The notes under the pieces were generated by a model that was given only the letters and a program-made list of their open reading frames with translations, did no database searches and had not been told where the DNA came from. This document shows, in pieces, positions 33,125-43,400 of a DNA stretch of 64,000 nucleotides. Both the position numbers and the translations under genes were made by a program. Every line of letters begins with the position of its first letter. Position 1 is the stretch's first letter. Source of the stretch: Acanthosepion lycidas (lineage: Eukaryota; Mollusca; Cephalopoda; Sepiida; Sepiidae); NCBI GenBank assembly GCA_963932145.1, contig OZ010603.1, forward strand, positions 87,246,989-87,310,988, in the 5' to 3' direction.

Positions 33125-34110
33125 TATCAATAGGATTCGGGCTTAGCAATGGGCTCGCCATTATCACCAGCAATGGTGAATATATACATGGAATACTTTG
33201 AGGAAATGGCATTAGAATCTATATCTTTAAAGCCAACTCTATAGTTAAGGTACGTAGATGACATCTTCATACTCTGGCCACACTAGGAAGATGTTCAGGT
33301 TATACTGGACCACGTGAACTCAATAAGACCTTCGATACAGTTCACAATGGAGAAAGAGAGTAACAACACACTCCCATTCCTGGATGTTCTAATGTCTCGA
33401 ACAGAGCATGGGTTTAAAACATCTGTATACCGTAAACCGACATTCACCGGACAGTACCTCAGTACACCCAGCAAAAGTCATAAGTGGCGACCCAGAGACG
33501 TTAGATAAAGAATTGGTCAGTATAAGTAGTACCCGACAACGTAACAACTACCTTGGGTACATGGCAGCAGCACCCAAAAACTGGGATAGGCGGGTACAAG
33601 AGGAGGAGGACAACATCACCCAGAAAACAGTCTGCTTGCCTTATGTGAAGGGGTTATCAGAGAAAATACAAAGGGTCTGCAGTCCATGTAACATCAGGAC
33701 AACCTTCAAAAGCTTGACGACACTTCGCAGATATCTCTCACGAGTGAGACCCCCCCCCACACACACACACACCATAGAGGAGAACATGACTAAAGACTGT
33801 GTGTACGCTACCCCGTGCAGCCGCGGAAAGGAATATAAAAGAGAGACATGCCACTCCCTCAAATTAAGGCTTCAAGAACATCATAAAGCTATAACACGAT
33901 GGGAAGTAGAAAAATCAGGCATGGCTGACCACATATGGAGAGACAAGGGAGATCACCGCCCTCTGTGGAATCATGCTGTGATCATGGACAGGGAAAACCA
34001 TTAGAAAATTCGTAAACATATGCTAGGCCACAAAAATCTCCTGAGCCGACCAAGCATAGAAATAAATACAATATGGGAACCAGTAATAAGGAGTGCCAGA
34101 GAAAAGTAAT
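33125..34110 (+). pseudogene. Penelope-like retroelement: reverse transcriptase and GIY-YIG nuclease
   Basis: Encodes the C-terminal part of a Penelope-like reverse transcriptase: GLAMGSPLSPAMVNIYME, then LRYVDDIFILW, NNTLPFLDVLMSRT and VYRKPTFTGQYL, motifs that distinguish Penelope-like from LINE and LTR enzymes. A linker and a GIY-YIG endonuclease follow (EENMTKDCVYATPCSRGKEY, KLRLQEHHKA, SGMADHIWRDKGDHRPLW, LLSRPSIEINTIWEPVI). The first RT half is missing. There is an in-frame stop just before LRYVDD, a frame change near 33480 and a stop after DRENH. In the family the nuclease nicks DNA and the RT copies RNA at the nick. Its 3' end continues into the tRNA-like/hammerhead-like module at 34240. 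Confidence 0.8.
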
Positions 34111-34239
34111 GATAACAACAAAGTTTTAATATGAGCTCTGGTAAAAACACGCAATGATAACTGCAAAATAGCAATATGAGCACTGGTAAAAATGTTTGCT
34201 GAAGACATTAGGTTTATAATACCCAGAAATTCATACCCA

Positions 34240-34543
34240 GATGTCCTCAAGGACACATGGCACAGTGGATAAAGGCGTTGGTTAGATCAACAGTGACAGG
34301 ACCTAAAGAGTGTGAGTTCAATACCCGGTTTCAGAGGGAATTTAACAACTGACATCCATCAAAACATGGCACGTGGAACTAGAACAGTCTACCCCAGTGT
34401 GCGAAATAAAGGGTTCAGTTCGACATTCCAACCACCTGAAGAAGGGCGGAACGTACGGCCGAAGCGTTGTGATAAATATGGCGACAAAGATGAGGACAAT
34501 AGTCCGAATAATGTAAATAATATATATATATATATATATATAT
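34240..34543 (+). mobile_element. Penelope-like 3' module: tRNA-like head plus hammerhead-like core
   Basis: ACATGGCACAGTGGATAAAG at 34254 gives an A-box-like TGGCACAGTGG; GAGTTCAATACCC at 34314 gives a B-box. Then come a GGCACGTGGAACTAGAAC block, CATTCCAACCACCTGAAGAAG (34425), GGGCGGAACGTACGGCCGAAG and GACAAAGATGAGGACAATAG, ending in (AT)n. The same junction between the nuclease end and this module occurs at 18.1-18.6 kb on the other strand. The module therefore probably belongs to the Penelope element and is not a chance SINE insertion. Confidence 0.65.
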
Positions 34544-34589
34544 GAAGAAATATAGTCCTTTTTGTTCCTTGCTCGGGTGTACGCGCTCA

Positions 34590-36165
34590 AGTCAACGCCT
34601 TAAAAACTGACCTTTTGTCACAACTCGTCTTAGAGGGGAGACAGCGTAAATAGCAAGTAAATGAACGGTTTGATGAGGAAAATTCGTATCTGATCTAAAA
34701 AAAATGATCTACCTTTTGTTGTTAAATGGGGCAAGGCAAGGCTTGTTAATTTTAACGCCTCCAAAACGAAACCGCTCTCTTGTAGTCATCTGAGTAAATC
34801 CTTTTTAACTTCCATCATCACGGCTGATGCTAACCTCCAAGAGGGTTTCTCATTACGCCTTCTCGGACTTGCGTTTTCAGTTGACATGAAGTGGTAAGAT
34901 TATGTTGAATCAATTGCTAGGTCTGCTGCTAGGAAAGATGGTTTACTGTGTCGTGCTAGAAAATGTCGCTCACTAGAATTTATCTTACATATTTATATTT
35001 ATTCATTTGTCCATGCTTTGAATATTTCTGGTATATCTTGTCTGATGCTCCTGTTAGACGGAGTTTCTAATCTGCATCAATGAACTCTCCGATGCCTTCA
35101 GTTCTCTATTAGACATTTAGTCAGATGACATTACCATTTACTCCTGTCTCAATAGCAAATCCGTCAGATCCGACAAAGTGAATCTGTCAGCTGTTAAATG
35201 GGACAAGAAAACCCCTTTTTAAATTTTAACATTTCCAAAACAAAACTGCTTTCATTTAATCACCATAGAGAACCTTTTCTATCTGCCATCAGAATGGCTG
35301 ATGCTGTTTACGTGAATTGAAGTGGGCTACTAGATTGGCATTTAGGTCCCACCCGTTTAATGTTGAAATAGCAAAATGCAACAGCCACTTCTATTCCAAA
35401 TGTTTTTCTCGTACTTCCAGCCTGTAAGACACCCTACAGTTTACTTGCTTCCCTGATAACTACAATGTTCAAAATTGTAAATGCAACGTGAATCGTCATC
35501 CAGGACAGCAACACACTAAGCCTACTTACCTCACGTTTTCCACTGACATGAAGTGGATTGTCTACATCGAATCAATAGCTGCATCTGCTGCAAGGATATT
35601 TGGGTCAATGTGTCATGTCAGAAATTTTTTCTCGTTAGAGCCAATCTTGCACATTTCCAGATCTACCATTTGTCTGTTTATTGAATAGTGTTGACATATC
35701 TGTTCTTGTGCTCCTTCTATGGATCTCGAGATCCTTGAGAAAATCCAAAGAAGGATCTGTAATGTAATCGATCCTGACTTGGCATCGCGACTTCAGTCAT
35801 TTTCTCACAGACGTGATGTGGCTTCCCTTTTTTCTACAAATATTTCAATGGCAATTTTTTTCCTTGGTGCCCCGATTACGTGAATTGAACTGGGCTACTA
35901 GATTGGAATTTAGGTCCCACCCGTTTAATGTTGAAATAGCTAAATGCAACAGCCACTTCTATTCCAAATGTTTTTCTCACACTTCCAGCCTGTGAGACTC
36001 CCTTCAATTTACTTGCTTCCCTGATAACTACAATGTTCAAAATTGTAAATGTAACATCAATCGCAATTTTCTGCCTTCTTGAATCTCGTCCACCTATTCT
36101 CAGACTTTTCTTTCACTTTTACTCCCAGTAGCCCACTGCGTACTAGTGGCAGTCCAGCCATGCAT
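34590..36165 (+). pseudogene. Decayed LINE remnants (CR1/jockey-like ORF2 C-terminus), partly duplicated
   Basis: Pieces include WGKARLVNFNASKTKPLS, LRLLGLAFSVDMKW, SIARSAARK..LCRAR, a LEILEKIQRRICNVIDPDL-like block at about 35728, and LRELNWATRLEFRSHPFNVE at about 35876. These are the late palm/thumb and C-terminal blocks of CR1/jockey-group reverse transcriptases. The SKTKLLS and LRELNWATRLAFRSHPF blocks occur twice (near 34760/35230 and 35320/35880), so at least two fragments are joined. Many stops and frameshifts. Same family as 12180-12565 and 36580-36840. Confidence 0.6.
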
Positions 36166-36171
36166 TTGGTG

Positions 36172-36175
<4 letters not shown>

Positions 36176-36235
<60 letters not shown>
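36176..36235. repeat. (AT)n tract
   Basis: About 55 bp of mainly alternating AT. Confidence 0.9.
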
Positions 36236-36425
36236 GTTGCGTTAATGTGTGTTTGTGACCCTGGGTTTTCACGTCCTTTCCGATCGTCGACGATGGCAAA
36301 GGGCGTGAAGCCCAGAGTGACAAACTCACATCAACACAACGAAAATGTTAGCTCTATCAGTGATATTGAGCGCTTTTCAATAAGTACCACGCATATATAA
36401 TATATAAATAATATATATAGGAATT
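36236..36425 (+). mobile_element. Hammerhead-bearing element, degenerate copy
   Basis: Shares ACAAACTCA.., ATGTTAGCTCTATCA.TGATAT, TTGAGCGCTTT.CAATAAGTA and CCACG..TATATAATATAT with the element at 59590-59883 in the same order. A degenerate hammerhead core lies at 36287-36319. It is bounded by (AT)n on both sides. Confidence 0.65.
36287..36319 (+). ncRNA. Hammerhead ribozyme-like motif, degenerate
   Basis: TCGACGA, T, GGC, AAAGG, GCG, T, GAAGC, CCAGA, GTG. It aligns without gaps to the complete motif at 59751-59783. Changes in CUGANGA, GAAA and the cleavage triplet predict it is inactive. Confidence 0.45.
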
Positions 36426-36426
36426 G

Positions 36427-36429
<3 letters not shown>

Positions 36430-36486
<57 letters not shown>

Positions 36487-36510
36487 GAGAGAGAGAGAGA
36501 GAGAGAGAGA
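36430..36510. repeat. (AT)n tract followed by (GA)n
   Basis: Alternating AT to about 36480, then about 24 bp of GA repeats. Confidence 0.9.
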
Positions 36511-36579
36511 AAGATTATTGATGAAAACCAAGATGAATCTGAAATGTTACTGCTCCTATCTTGTCCTCCCAGCTTTAGT

Positions 36580-36840
36580 CAATTTCCTACCCACGTAATG
36601 TAGCCTCACTGTGCTTTTTATAAATAATCTCGTGGTAATTGCTCCGTTGAACTTTATTCTATGAGGCCTAGTGTTTATTAATTTAAGCATAGTACTAGAT
36701 TGGCGCCAAGGTATCATCATTTTACAGTTGAAATGGCAAGATGCAACCGTAAGTTCTATGCTGACAGTTTCATCTGTCACACTTTTCGCTTGTAGAACTC
36801 GCTTCTGGCTTTCTGGTTCCTACTTCATAGTCATGATTGA
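36580..36840 (+). pseudogene. LINE ORF2 C-terminal fragment
   Basis: Encodes LAPRYHHFTVEMARCNRKFY, ADSFICHTFRLWNSLLA-like sequence across two frames. This is the C-terminal end of the same CR1/jockey-like LINE as at 34.6-36.1 kb (RTSRLWNSLP type). It is followed by the tandemly amplified 3' end at 36960-37980. Confidence 0.6.
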
Positions 36841-36959
36841 TCTCCAAAAGTTTAAATGCGTTATCTTTTTAAATCTTTTTCTTTTATTGTTCTCTCTCCT
36901 TGATAGAGATTTTTGTTGTTTTGCTGTTGTTGTTGTTGTCGTTTTTCTCATATACTTTT

Positions 36960-37980
36960 GAATTCAGTATCGTCTTGCGTCTTAGTAGATTTATCGCCTT
37001 GCTTGGGATGAAATAATTAAATGCAATGTCAATCGTTATCTTCTGTCTTTTTAATTCCTCTTCTTTTATTGTTCTCTCTCCTTAATAGTGTTTTTCTTTT
37101 TCTTATATTCTTTCACACTCAGTAACTCCTTGCGTCTTAGTAGATTTATTGCCTTGCTTGGGATGAAATAATTAAATGCAATGTCAATCGTTATCTTCTG
37201 TCTTCTTAATTCCTCTTCTTTTATTGTTCTCTCTCCTTAATAGTGTTTTTCTTTTTCTCATATTCTTTCACATTCAGTAACTCCTTGCGTCTTAGTAGAT
37301 TTATTGCCTTCCTTGGGATGAAATGATTAAATGCAATGTCAATCATTATCTTCTGTCTTCTTAATTCCTCTTCTTTTATTGTTCTCTCTCCTTAATAGTG
37401 TTTTTCTTTTTCTCATATTCTTTCACATTCAGTAACTCCTTGCGTCTTAGTAGATTTATTGCCTTCCTTGGGATGAAATGATTAAATGCAATGCCAATCG
37501 TTATCTTCTGTCTTCTTAATTCCTCTTCTTTTATTGTTCTCTCTCCTTAATAGTGTTTTTCTGTTTCTCATATTCTTTCACACTCAGTAACTCCTTGCGT
37601 CTTAGTAGATTTATTGCCTTGCTTGGGATGAAATGATTAAATGCAATGTCAATCGTTATCTTCTGTCTTCTTAATTCCTCTTTTTTTATTGTTCTCTCTT
37701 CTTAATAGTGTTTTTCTTTTTCTCATATTCTTCCACACTCAGTAACTCCCTGCGTCTTAGTAGATTTATTGCCTTTCTTGGGATGAAATGATTAAATGCA
37801 ATGTCAATCGTTATCTTCTGTCTTCTTAATTCCTCTTCTTTTATTGTTCTCTCTCCTTAATAGTGTTTTTCTTTTTCTCATATTCTTTCACATTCAGTAA
37901 CTCCTTGCGTCTTAGTAGATTTATTGCCTTCCTTGGGATGAAATGATTAAATGCAATGTCAATCATTATCTTCTGTCTTA
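36960..37980 (+). repeat. LINE 3'-end tandem repeat, ~156-bp period, about 6.5 units
   Basis: CTTGCGTCTTAGTAGATTTA recurs near 36974, 37131, 37287, 37439, 37597, 37756 and 37909. Each unit contains TTAAATGCAATGTCAATCGT TATCTTCTGTCT, which encodes the last residues of the LINE ORF (CNVNRYLLS), and its T-rich 3' UTR (TTATTGTTCTCTCTCCTTAA). Units are over 95% alike by eye, much closer to each other than to other LINE copies here, so the expansion is recent. Confidence 0.85.
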
Positions 37981-38129
37981 TAAATCAGTGGCTTTATCGG
38001 ATTGCTTTGGGTGAAATGATTTTAAGAAATATGACTGTCATTTCTTTGCAGAAAAGGAACATCTCTCAACTTGCTTGCTTTTCTGTGTGTATTTTGCATT
38101 CATAATTTCATTATCTCCCTTATCTACAG

Positions 38130-38650
38130 CCGAGCTAACGATCTGCTATAGGCCTATAAATGATTCTTTAGGTCTGCTTCATTTTTACAACCTCTTCCAT
38201 ATGTGGCATATATAATGTTTGTCTATGTTACCTATTTTGGAATCTTTCCTGTCTCTGTGTACAATCATTTAATGTTTGAGTCCGCCAACACACTTACAAA
38301 CCTTGTCACAATGCAGGCACAAGTAACCTGCAGGTCTTTCTGGTAGGGTTGCATTCACAGGAGTTTGCACCTGACCTCTCTGGTGGGATCACACGTGACT
38401 GACTAAACCGGTCGCCGCAAGGGTGACTTTTCCACAAATACTGTGTGCTAGTGTCCTAATAGCTCTTGGATGAATTCTATTTCCCCATTCCTTTTTGTTG
38501 GAACGCTCAATTCTCTTCTGCTCAGAATTGTTGCAGTATTCCCAAATCAACCTTCTCCAGACAGATCTATCTCCGGCAACAGTTTCCCTAGTCTTCAACA
38601 TTAACGCCAACAGTCTTTAGGTTGCATTTAACCACATCCTTAAAAAGCTT
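38130..38650 (-). pseudogene. LINE C-terminal tail with C2H2 zinc finger
   Basis: The minus strand reads FKDVVKCNLKTVGVNVED, then RETVAGDRSVWRRLIWE, NNSEQKRIERSNKK, TGLVSHV, a proline-rich linker and GYLCLHCDKVCKCVGGLKH..IVH. The last part is a C2H2 finger. This KDxLKxxLKxxxI..W..xAxDRxxWR..I tail plus terminal zinc finger is common at the C-terminus of endonuclease/reverse-transcriptase LINEs in molluscs and vertebrates, often misannotated as a host protein. A frame change and stop near 38590 and further ones are present. A partial second copy lies at 39525-39603. Confidence 0.65.
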
Positions 38651-38678
38651 TGGTGGCATATGAGCATACTGCATATTC

Positions 38679-38680
<2 letters not shown>

Positions 38681-38730
<50 letters not shown>
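38681..38730. repeat. (AT)n tract
   Basis: About 50 bp of alternating AT. Confidence 0.9.
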
Positions 38731-38738
<8 letters not shown>

Positions 38739-39334
38739 TAAAAGTGAACATAGAAGTCAACACTTAGAGGCGACAGTCTGTTTCATAATAGAAATAAAAC
38801 ATAAAAAAATACTATGTTACTTAAAAATCGAAAACCGAAAAGAGAAAATATACAAGTAAAATAAATTAACCTAAATTCATCCAAGTAAATAGATAATCAA
38901 TTAAAAACTATTCCCGCCAAAATAATACTTAGAATGAACTACAACAATCAACCCCAAAACTGAAAAAATAGCTTTAATTAAGTTCCCAAACCAAAACAAA
39001 ACTGTTAAATAAGTGATATAAACAAATTCTTACTACGTTAATGAAACAAAAATAAAAACAAGCAATATAATTTGACCTAAATAGATAAACAAACGACTTC
39101 CGGTGAAATAACCGCCATAACAGAATACCCACAATGCACCACTAACCCCTATATATATAAATAGCCGAGAAAAATAACAGCACACGTGGCCTGACGATTG
39201 CATATAGCATGAAACAGACTGTCGCCTCTAAGTGTTGACTTCTATGTTCACTTTTATATTTATATTTACATACGCTCTATCTCTGATATTGAGCACTTTA
39301 TTCCATAAATATAGCACACCTTAAGACTATATTT

Positions 39335-39335
<1 letters not shown>
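38731..39335 (+). mobile_element. Hammerhead-bearing element with ~55-bp inverted arms
   Basis: The left arm 38731-38785 (AAATATAAAAGTGAACATAG, AAGTCAACACTTAGAGGCGA, CAGTCTGTTTCAT) is the complement of 39209-39265. The right arm overlaps the 3' half of a complete hammerhead motif (39186-39228). The right end shares GCTCTATCTCTGATATTGAG and CACTTTATTCCATAAATATAG with the elements at 59.6, 36.3 and 17.0 kb. The interior (38790-39180) is A-rich with no coding. (AT)n tracts flank both sides. It could be a retrozyme or a non-autonomous Penelope-like element. Confidence 0.65.
39186..39228 (+). ncRNA. Hammerhead ribozyme, type I, complete core
   Basis: Stem I GTGGC (39186-39190) pairs with GCCTC (39224-39228) at four of five positions. 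CTGACGA is at 39191-39197. Stem II TGC (39199-39201) pairs with GCA (39207-39209) around ATATA, with a U-U at its base. GAAA is at 39211-39214. Stem III is two base pairs (A-U, C-G) closed by AGACT, followed by the GTC cleavage triplet at 39221-39223. All invariant core bases are present. Very short stem III is known for hammerheads of Penelope-like elements and animal retrozymes. Not tested for activity. Confidence 0.7.
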
Positions 39336-39338
<3 letters not shown>

Positions 39339-39397
<59 letters not shown>

Positions 39398-39412
39398 GAA
39401 TATGCAGTATGC

Positions 39413-39465
<53 letters not shown>
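39339..39465. repeat. Two (AT)n tracts around a short unique segment
   Basis: (AT)n at 39339-39394 and 39417-39463. The ~22 bp between them (GCAGAATATGCAGTATGCTA) is the complement of a sequence also found at 38668-38682 and 39590-39603, so this is part of a local inverted duplication. Confidence 0.85.
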
Positions 39466-39466
<1 letters not shown>

Positions 39467-39524
39467 ACGAAAATCTTGGTAATCCTTATGGATAATCCCA
39501 AGGAGGTTGAAATCCGGAGAGTTC

Positions 39525-39603
39525 AATGTTAATAGTCTTTAGTTTGCATTTAACTACATCCTTAAATGGCTTTAGCGGTTTATAAGCATACTGCATATTC
39601 TAC
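39525..39603 (-). pseudogene. Small duplicate of the LINE tail
   Basis: AATAGTCTTTAGTTTGCATT, TAACTACATCCTTAAA and the following CATACTGCATATTCTAC match 38605-38682 with few changes. This is a short second copy of the LINE tail sequence next to an AT/CA tract. Confidence 0.6.
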
Positions 39604-39652
39604 ACACACACACACACACACACGCACACACACATATATATATATATATAGT
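39604..39652. repeat. (CA)n and (AT)n tracts
   Basis: About 30 bp of CA repeats followed by about 17 bp of alternating AT. Confidence 0.9.
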
Positions 39653-39680
39653 TGTAAATTTATGCAGCAATCCTTCCTTT

Positions 39681-39839
39681 ATGCATGTTTCATTAAAAAC
39701 GACAGACCAGGTACTACAGATAAGCTTTTCATTTAAATTTTCTTGTTTGTCCAGAAAAGAAAGCTCTTTTTCGAACACATGAAAAATTAAATAAAAAGCT
39801 TAAACGTTGTACCTTGTCTATCGTTTTTAATGAGGCATG

Positions 39840-39841
<2 letters not shown>
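39681..39841. mobile_element. Inverted-repeat element (MITE-like), ~160 bp
   Basis: Arms of about 32 bp: ATGTTTCATTAAAAACGACA and on to GGTAC at the left; the complement of GTAC..TATCGTTTTTAATGAGGCAT at the right, with about four mismatches. The ~95-bp centre is AT-rich. An (AT)n tract follows directly. Ends and target duplication are not certain. Confidence 0.55.
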
Positions 39842-39882
<41 letters not shown>

Positions 39883-39885
39883 AGT
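39842..39885. repeat. (AT)n and (TG)n tracts
   Basis: Alternating AT followed by about 24 bp of TG. Confidence 0.9.
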
Positions 39886-39903
39886 AAATTTAAAGCCAAA
39901 GTA

Positions 39904-40235
39904 CAGTGGAACCTCGGTTCAGGAATTTAATTCGTTCCTGAAGGCCGTTCGTAACCGGAAATGTTCCTAAACCGAAACTCTTTTTCCAATAGGAATCAAT
40001 GTAGAGAAAAAAGTCACAGTACAATAAAATTGGTGAAGAAAAGTACGTCACAACACCTGAATGTATACAACATGGCGGTCGACTCAGAAATGAATCCATT
40101 CTAGTAAACTCGGTTCGGCAATGTTGTTCGAGAAGCGAAATTTTGTTCGATAACCGAGGCATTTTCATCTCGAATTTGCTGTTCGAAAATCGATTTTTTC
40201 GACATCTGAGAAGTTCGAGAACAGAGGTTGAACTG
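39904..40235. mobile_element. Pogo/Tigger-like MITE
   Basis: 332 bp with inverted ends CAGTGGAACCTCGGTTC and its near complement (GAACAGAGGTTGAACTG), flanked by TA at 39902-39903 and 40236-40237. CAGTGGAACCTCGGTT is the classical Tigger/pogo end. Internal repeats of GTTCG and CGGTT blocks are subterminal. No transposase. The 119-codon minus-strand frame across it is not a gene. Confidence 0.85.
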
Positions 40236-40450
40236 TACTTACAATTCAATAATTCAATAAATCAATAGATGACAGAGATTATTTCCGTATTTTTTTTTAA
40301 ATATTACTGGGTACAAATTATATAAAAAAGTGATTCTCACGTTATATTCCCTAATCATTTTTACAGATATGTTCACTGTCGAAAAAAAAAATTCCATAAA
40401 CTTCCGTCTGTCAGTTAAACTATCAATATGACAACAGCTTCAATATAAAA
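40236..40450. other. AT-rich spacer
   Basis: Nothing recognised. Confidence 0.4.
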
Positions 40451-43400
40451 ATGAATAGTATTTTATTTTATAGTCCCATAAAAGGTCTTATCTCTATAGC
40501 CAGGTCTGGGTGGTGTTCATACCCATTTCTTGCGGTTAGTTTTCCGTAAAAGTTGCAGATTTTCCAATGGAGATATTGGCCCATTCGGGTTTTATATTCA
40601 GTGGGTGCCAATGCCGTGCAACCTGCTACAAGATGGTCAAATATTTCTGGATACTTATCATAGAATCTGCATTTTGGTCTCACACTCTTTTTCAGTATAT
40701 GAGCTTGGGAATTTCTAGCAAGTATTAGTCTTGTACAGAAAAAAAAACTTTTCTTTCAGCTTTTAACTCTGCACGACGTAGACACTGATGTGTATGGGTT
40801 TGTCTGCATCATTGTGTTTGATACGGGCAGTGAGGCGGTTTATCTTGCCATCATTCCTGTATCTGGTCTATCGCCTTTGCCTTTGCTTTCTTTTTTTACT
40901 TTTGCAGCTGCAGTCTGTGTATTATGCTTTATTTGACATTTGAAACTCCATTTTGAACTTGTTAACTTCCTTTCTTACTGAATAAAGTTTCTTACTTCTT
41001 CCATGTTCTTTGACACAGATCGTCATCCCGTAGTTCCCTGATATCTTTGAAGGTCAATTTTTGTAGTTTTATAAGACAGTTCTAGTTGAACTAATCCTCT
41101 GCCTCCTTCAGATCTGGGCACATACAGACAATCAACATCAGCTTTGTGATGATGCATGTGGTAGCAGGTCAGACGCTTTCTTGTTTGGTCCTCCATTCGC
41201 TTAATTAGTCAGCTCTGTTCCAGTTGAGGATGTTTATGGCTGATATTCTGGGTTTGTTTTTTGCTTTGTTTTTTTTTTTCTTTTTTTTAATTCAGTTCAG
41301 TATTTAATACCATACACACACTCCTGTATCACTTCTTTCTTACATTCTCCTTCATTTGGGTGTACTATATTCCATCTCCTTCACTACTTCATAGGTACTT
41401 CTTCTTGTTCCAGTTTCCCAATCTTTATGACAAAATCTAGATTTAATGAGTCTGTTTCAGCAATTCTCCTTTTCTTGAATGTTACTTTTGCACATTTATC
41501 TAATCCGAAATCCAAACCTATGTCGTCAGTGAAACATTTTACAGTATTGAGGAGACCCTTCAACTTATTGTCTTCTTTGGCAGACAGTTTTAGATTACCC
41601 ATGTCGAGTAATTGATTGAATACTTTCTTGTTTAGTTTATAACCATATCTATTGTTGCTTAGTTCATGCGCAAGGGGGGTTAACGGTAGACAAAACAGCA
41701 GGGTGCGACAGAGGGTCTCCTTGAATGATTCCTTGTCGGATATTCAGGCGGTTGGAGATGGCAGTGTCCCTGGTGTGATTTAGGTATAATGTGATGTTCC
41801 ACATTCCCATGCTGTATATAAAGAAATTTATTATCACGGGAGAAACTTTGTACATTTCCAAAGTTTTAAGGATCCAAGAGTGTGGCACACTATCAAAAGC
41901 TTTACGGTAATCCATCCATGTTACGCTATCAGGCAATTTTCCAGGATTATTTTGGATGTTCTGTATTCCATCTTCTTCGCTAATTCCTAGGCTTCTTCTT
42001 ATTCCAGCCTCCTAATTTTTGAGGCAAATCTAGATCTATTGAGTGCGTTTCTGTCCCTCTCTTGAATGTTACTTTTGCGCATTTATCTAATCCGAAATCC
42101 ATACCTATCTCATCACTGAAACATTGTACAGTATTGAGGACACGCTTCAACACATTGTCTTCTTTGGGAAAGAGTTTGAGATCAACCATGTAGAATAGGC
42201 TATTGAATACTTTCTTTTTTTATTATTTTGTACCGATAACTATTATTGTTTACTTGATGTGTAAGGGGGATTAAGGACAGACAAAGCAAAAAGGTTGACA
42301 AGGAATCAACTTAAAAAATTCCTCGTCGGATATTCAGCCGGTTGGAGATTGCAGTGCCTTATGTTTGATTTAGGCATAATGTAGTTTTCTACGTTTCTAT
42401 GCTGTTTTTAAAGGAATTTACTCCCACCGAGGAAACTTTGTATACTTCCAAAGTCTTAAGGATCCAAGAGTGTGGCACGAGGTACTTTTTAAGCATTTCA
42501 CCCCAAGCAAGGCGGGAGTACCACTAGCACGCAAGGGGTAAGTAAGAGTAAAGAGGTGCGTTTGGGGAAAGGATAAAGAGAAGGACAGGGATCAAGATCA
42601 AAGCATTAGAAGATGTCGATTGACATTACATTTAAATTTAAGATTATGGTTATTCATAGTGTGCTGAGATTCTATTTCTTTTCCTGCAGTTCGCAAGGAT
42701 CATTTTGTTTATCAATAATTGATATGTGCAACCATATGAAGGTTTTCGACAGCCCTTCTGTTCTAAGGGAAAATGTTGTTTCCATCACGAAAAAAGTACA
42801 GTTCGTCAGTACAGACGTGATCAATTTATACGTGGTGGGCAGACATGTTATTGGTCTATAATTTTTCGGATCATCTGTTTCACCCATTTTTTGGCAGGAG
42901 ATATATAATACCATCAGTGATCCATTCTAGGTCTCCATTGAGATTATAAATAAGCATTCAGTGATCCATTCGGGGATTTGATTCGGATTATTTTTAGATT
43001 GATAGAGGTTGTGTAAGTGTTTTATGAATTGGTGACAGAACCAAAAATAGGGTACCTTGTCATTTCCTAGGGATTTTTATTTTGGGTATTTCATTAGAGG
43101 TTACCTAACATTATTCGGGGATATATTTTTCCATTCATGTGCAGGTTTATCTCTCAATGGTCCTTCTTCTCATTGGATCCATTCTGATAGAAGGCAAGGA
43201 GATTTCTCTATGATGGGTAAATGAGAACAGTTTCTTTTTGGAGGCATTAAAGTTTACAAGCCATTTCCTGCCCCAGTTAACCACAGACTGGAGATCCTTT
43301 TCGAGACCAATGGCCAGGTTAATTTTATCAGCAATGCAGGATTCCAGACAGGAGTAAATGGTAATGCAGTCTGCCTACTTGAGAACTGACGACATCAAGA

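Noticed and set aside
34254-34331. A functional tRNA gene
   Set aside because: A-box and B-box are present but the cloverleaf cannot be completed; the sequence is the head of a mobile-element module found several times.
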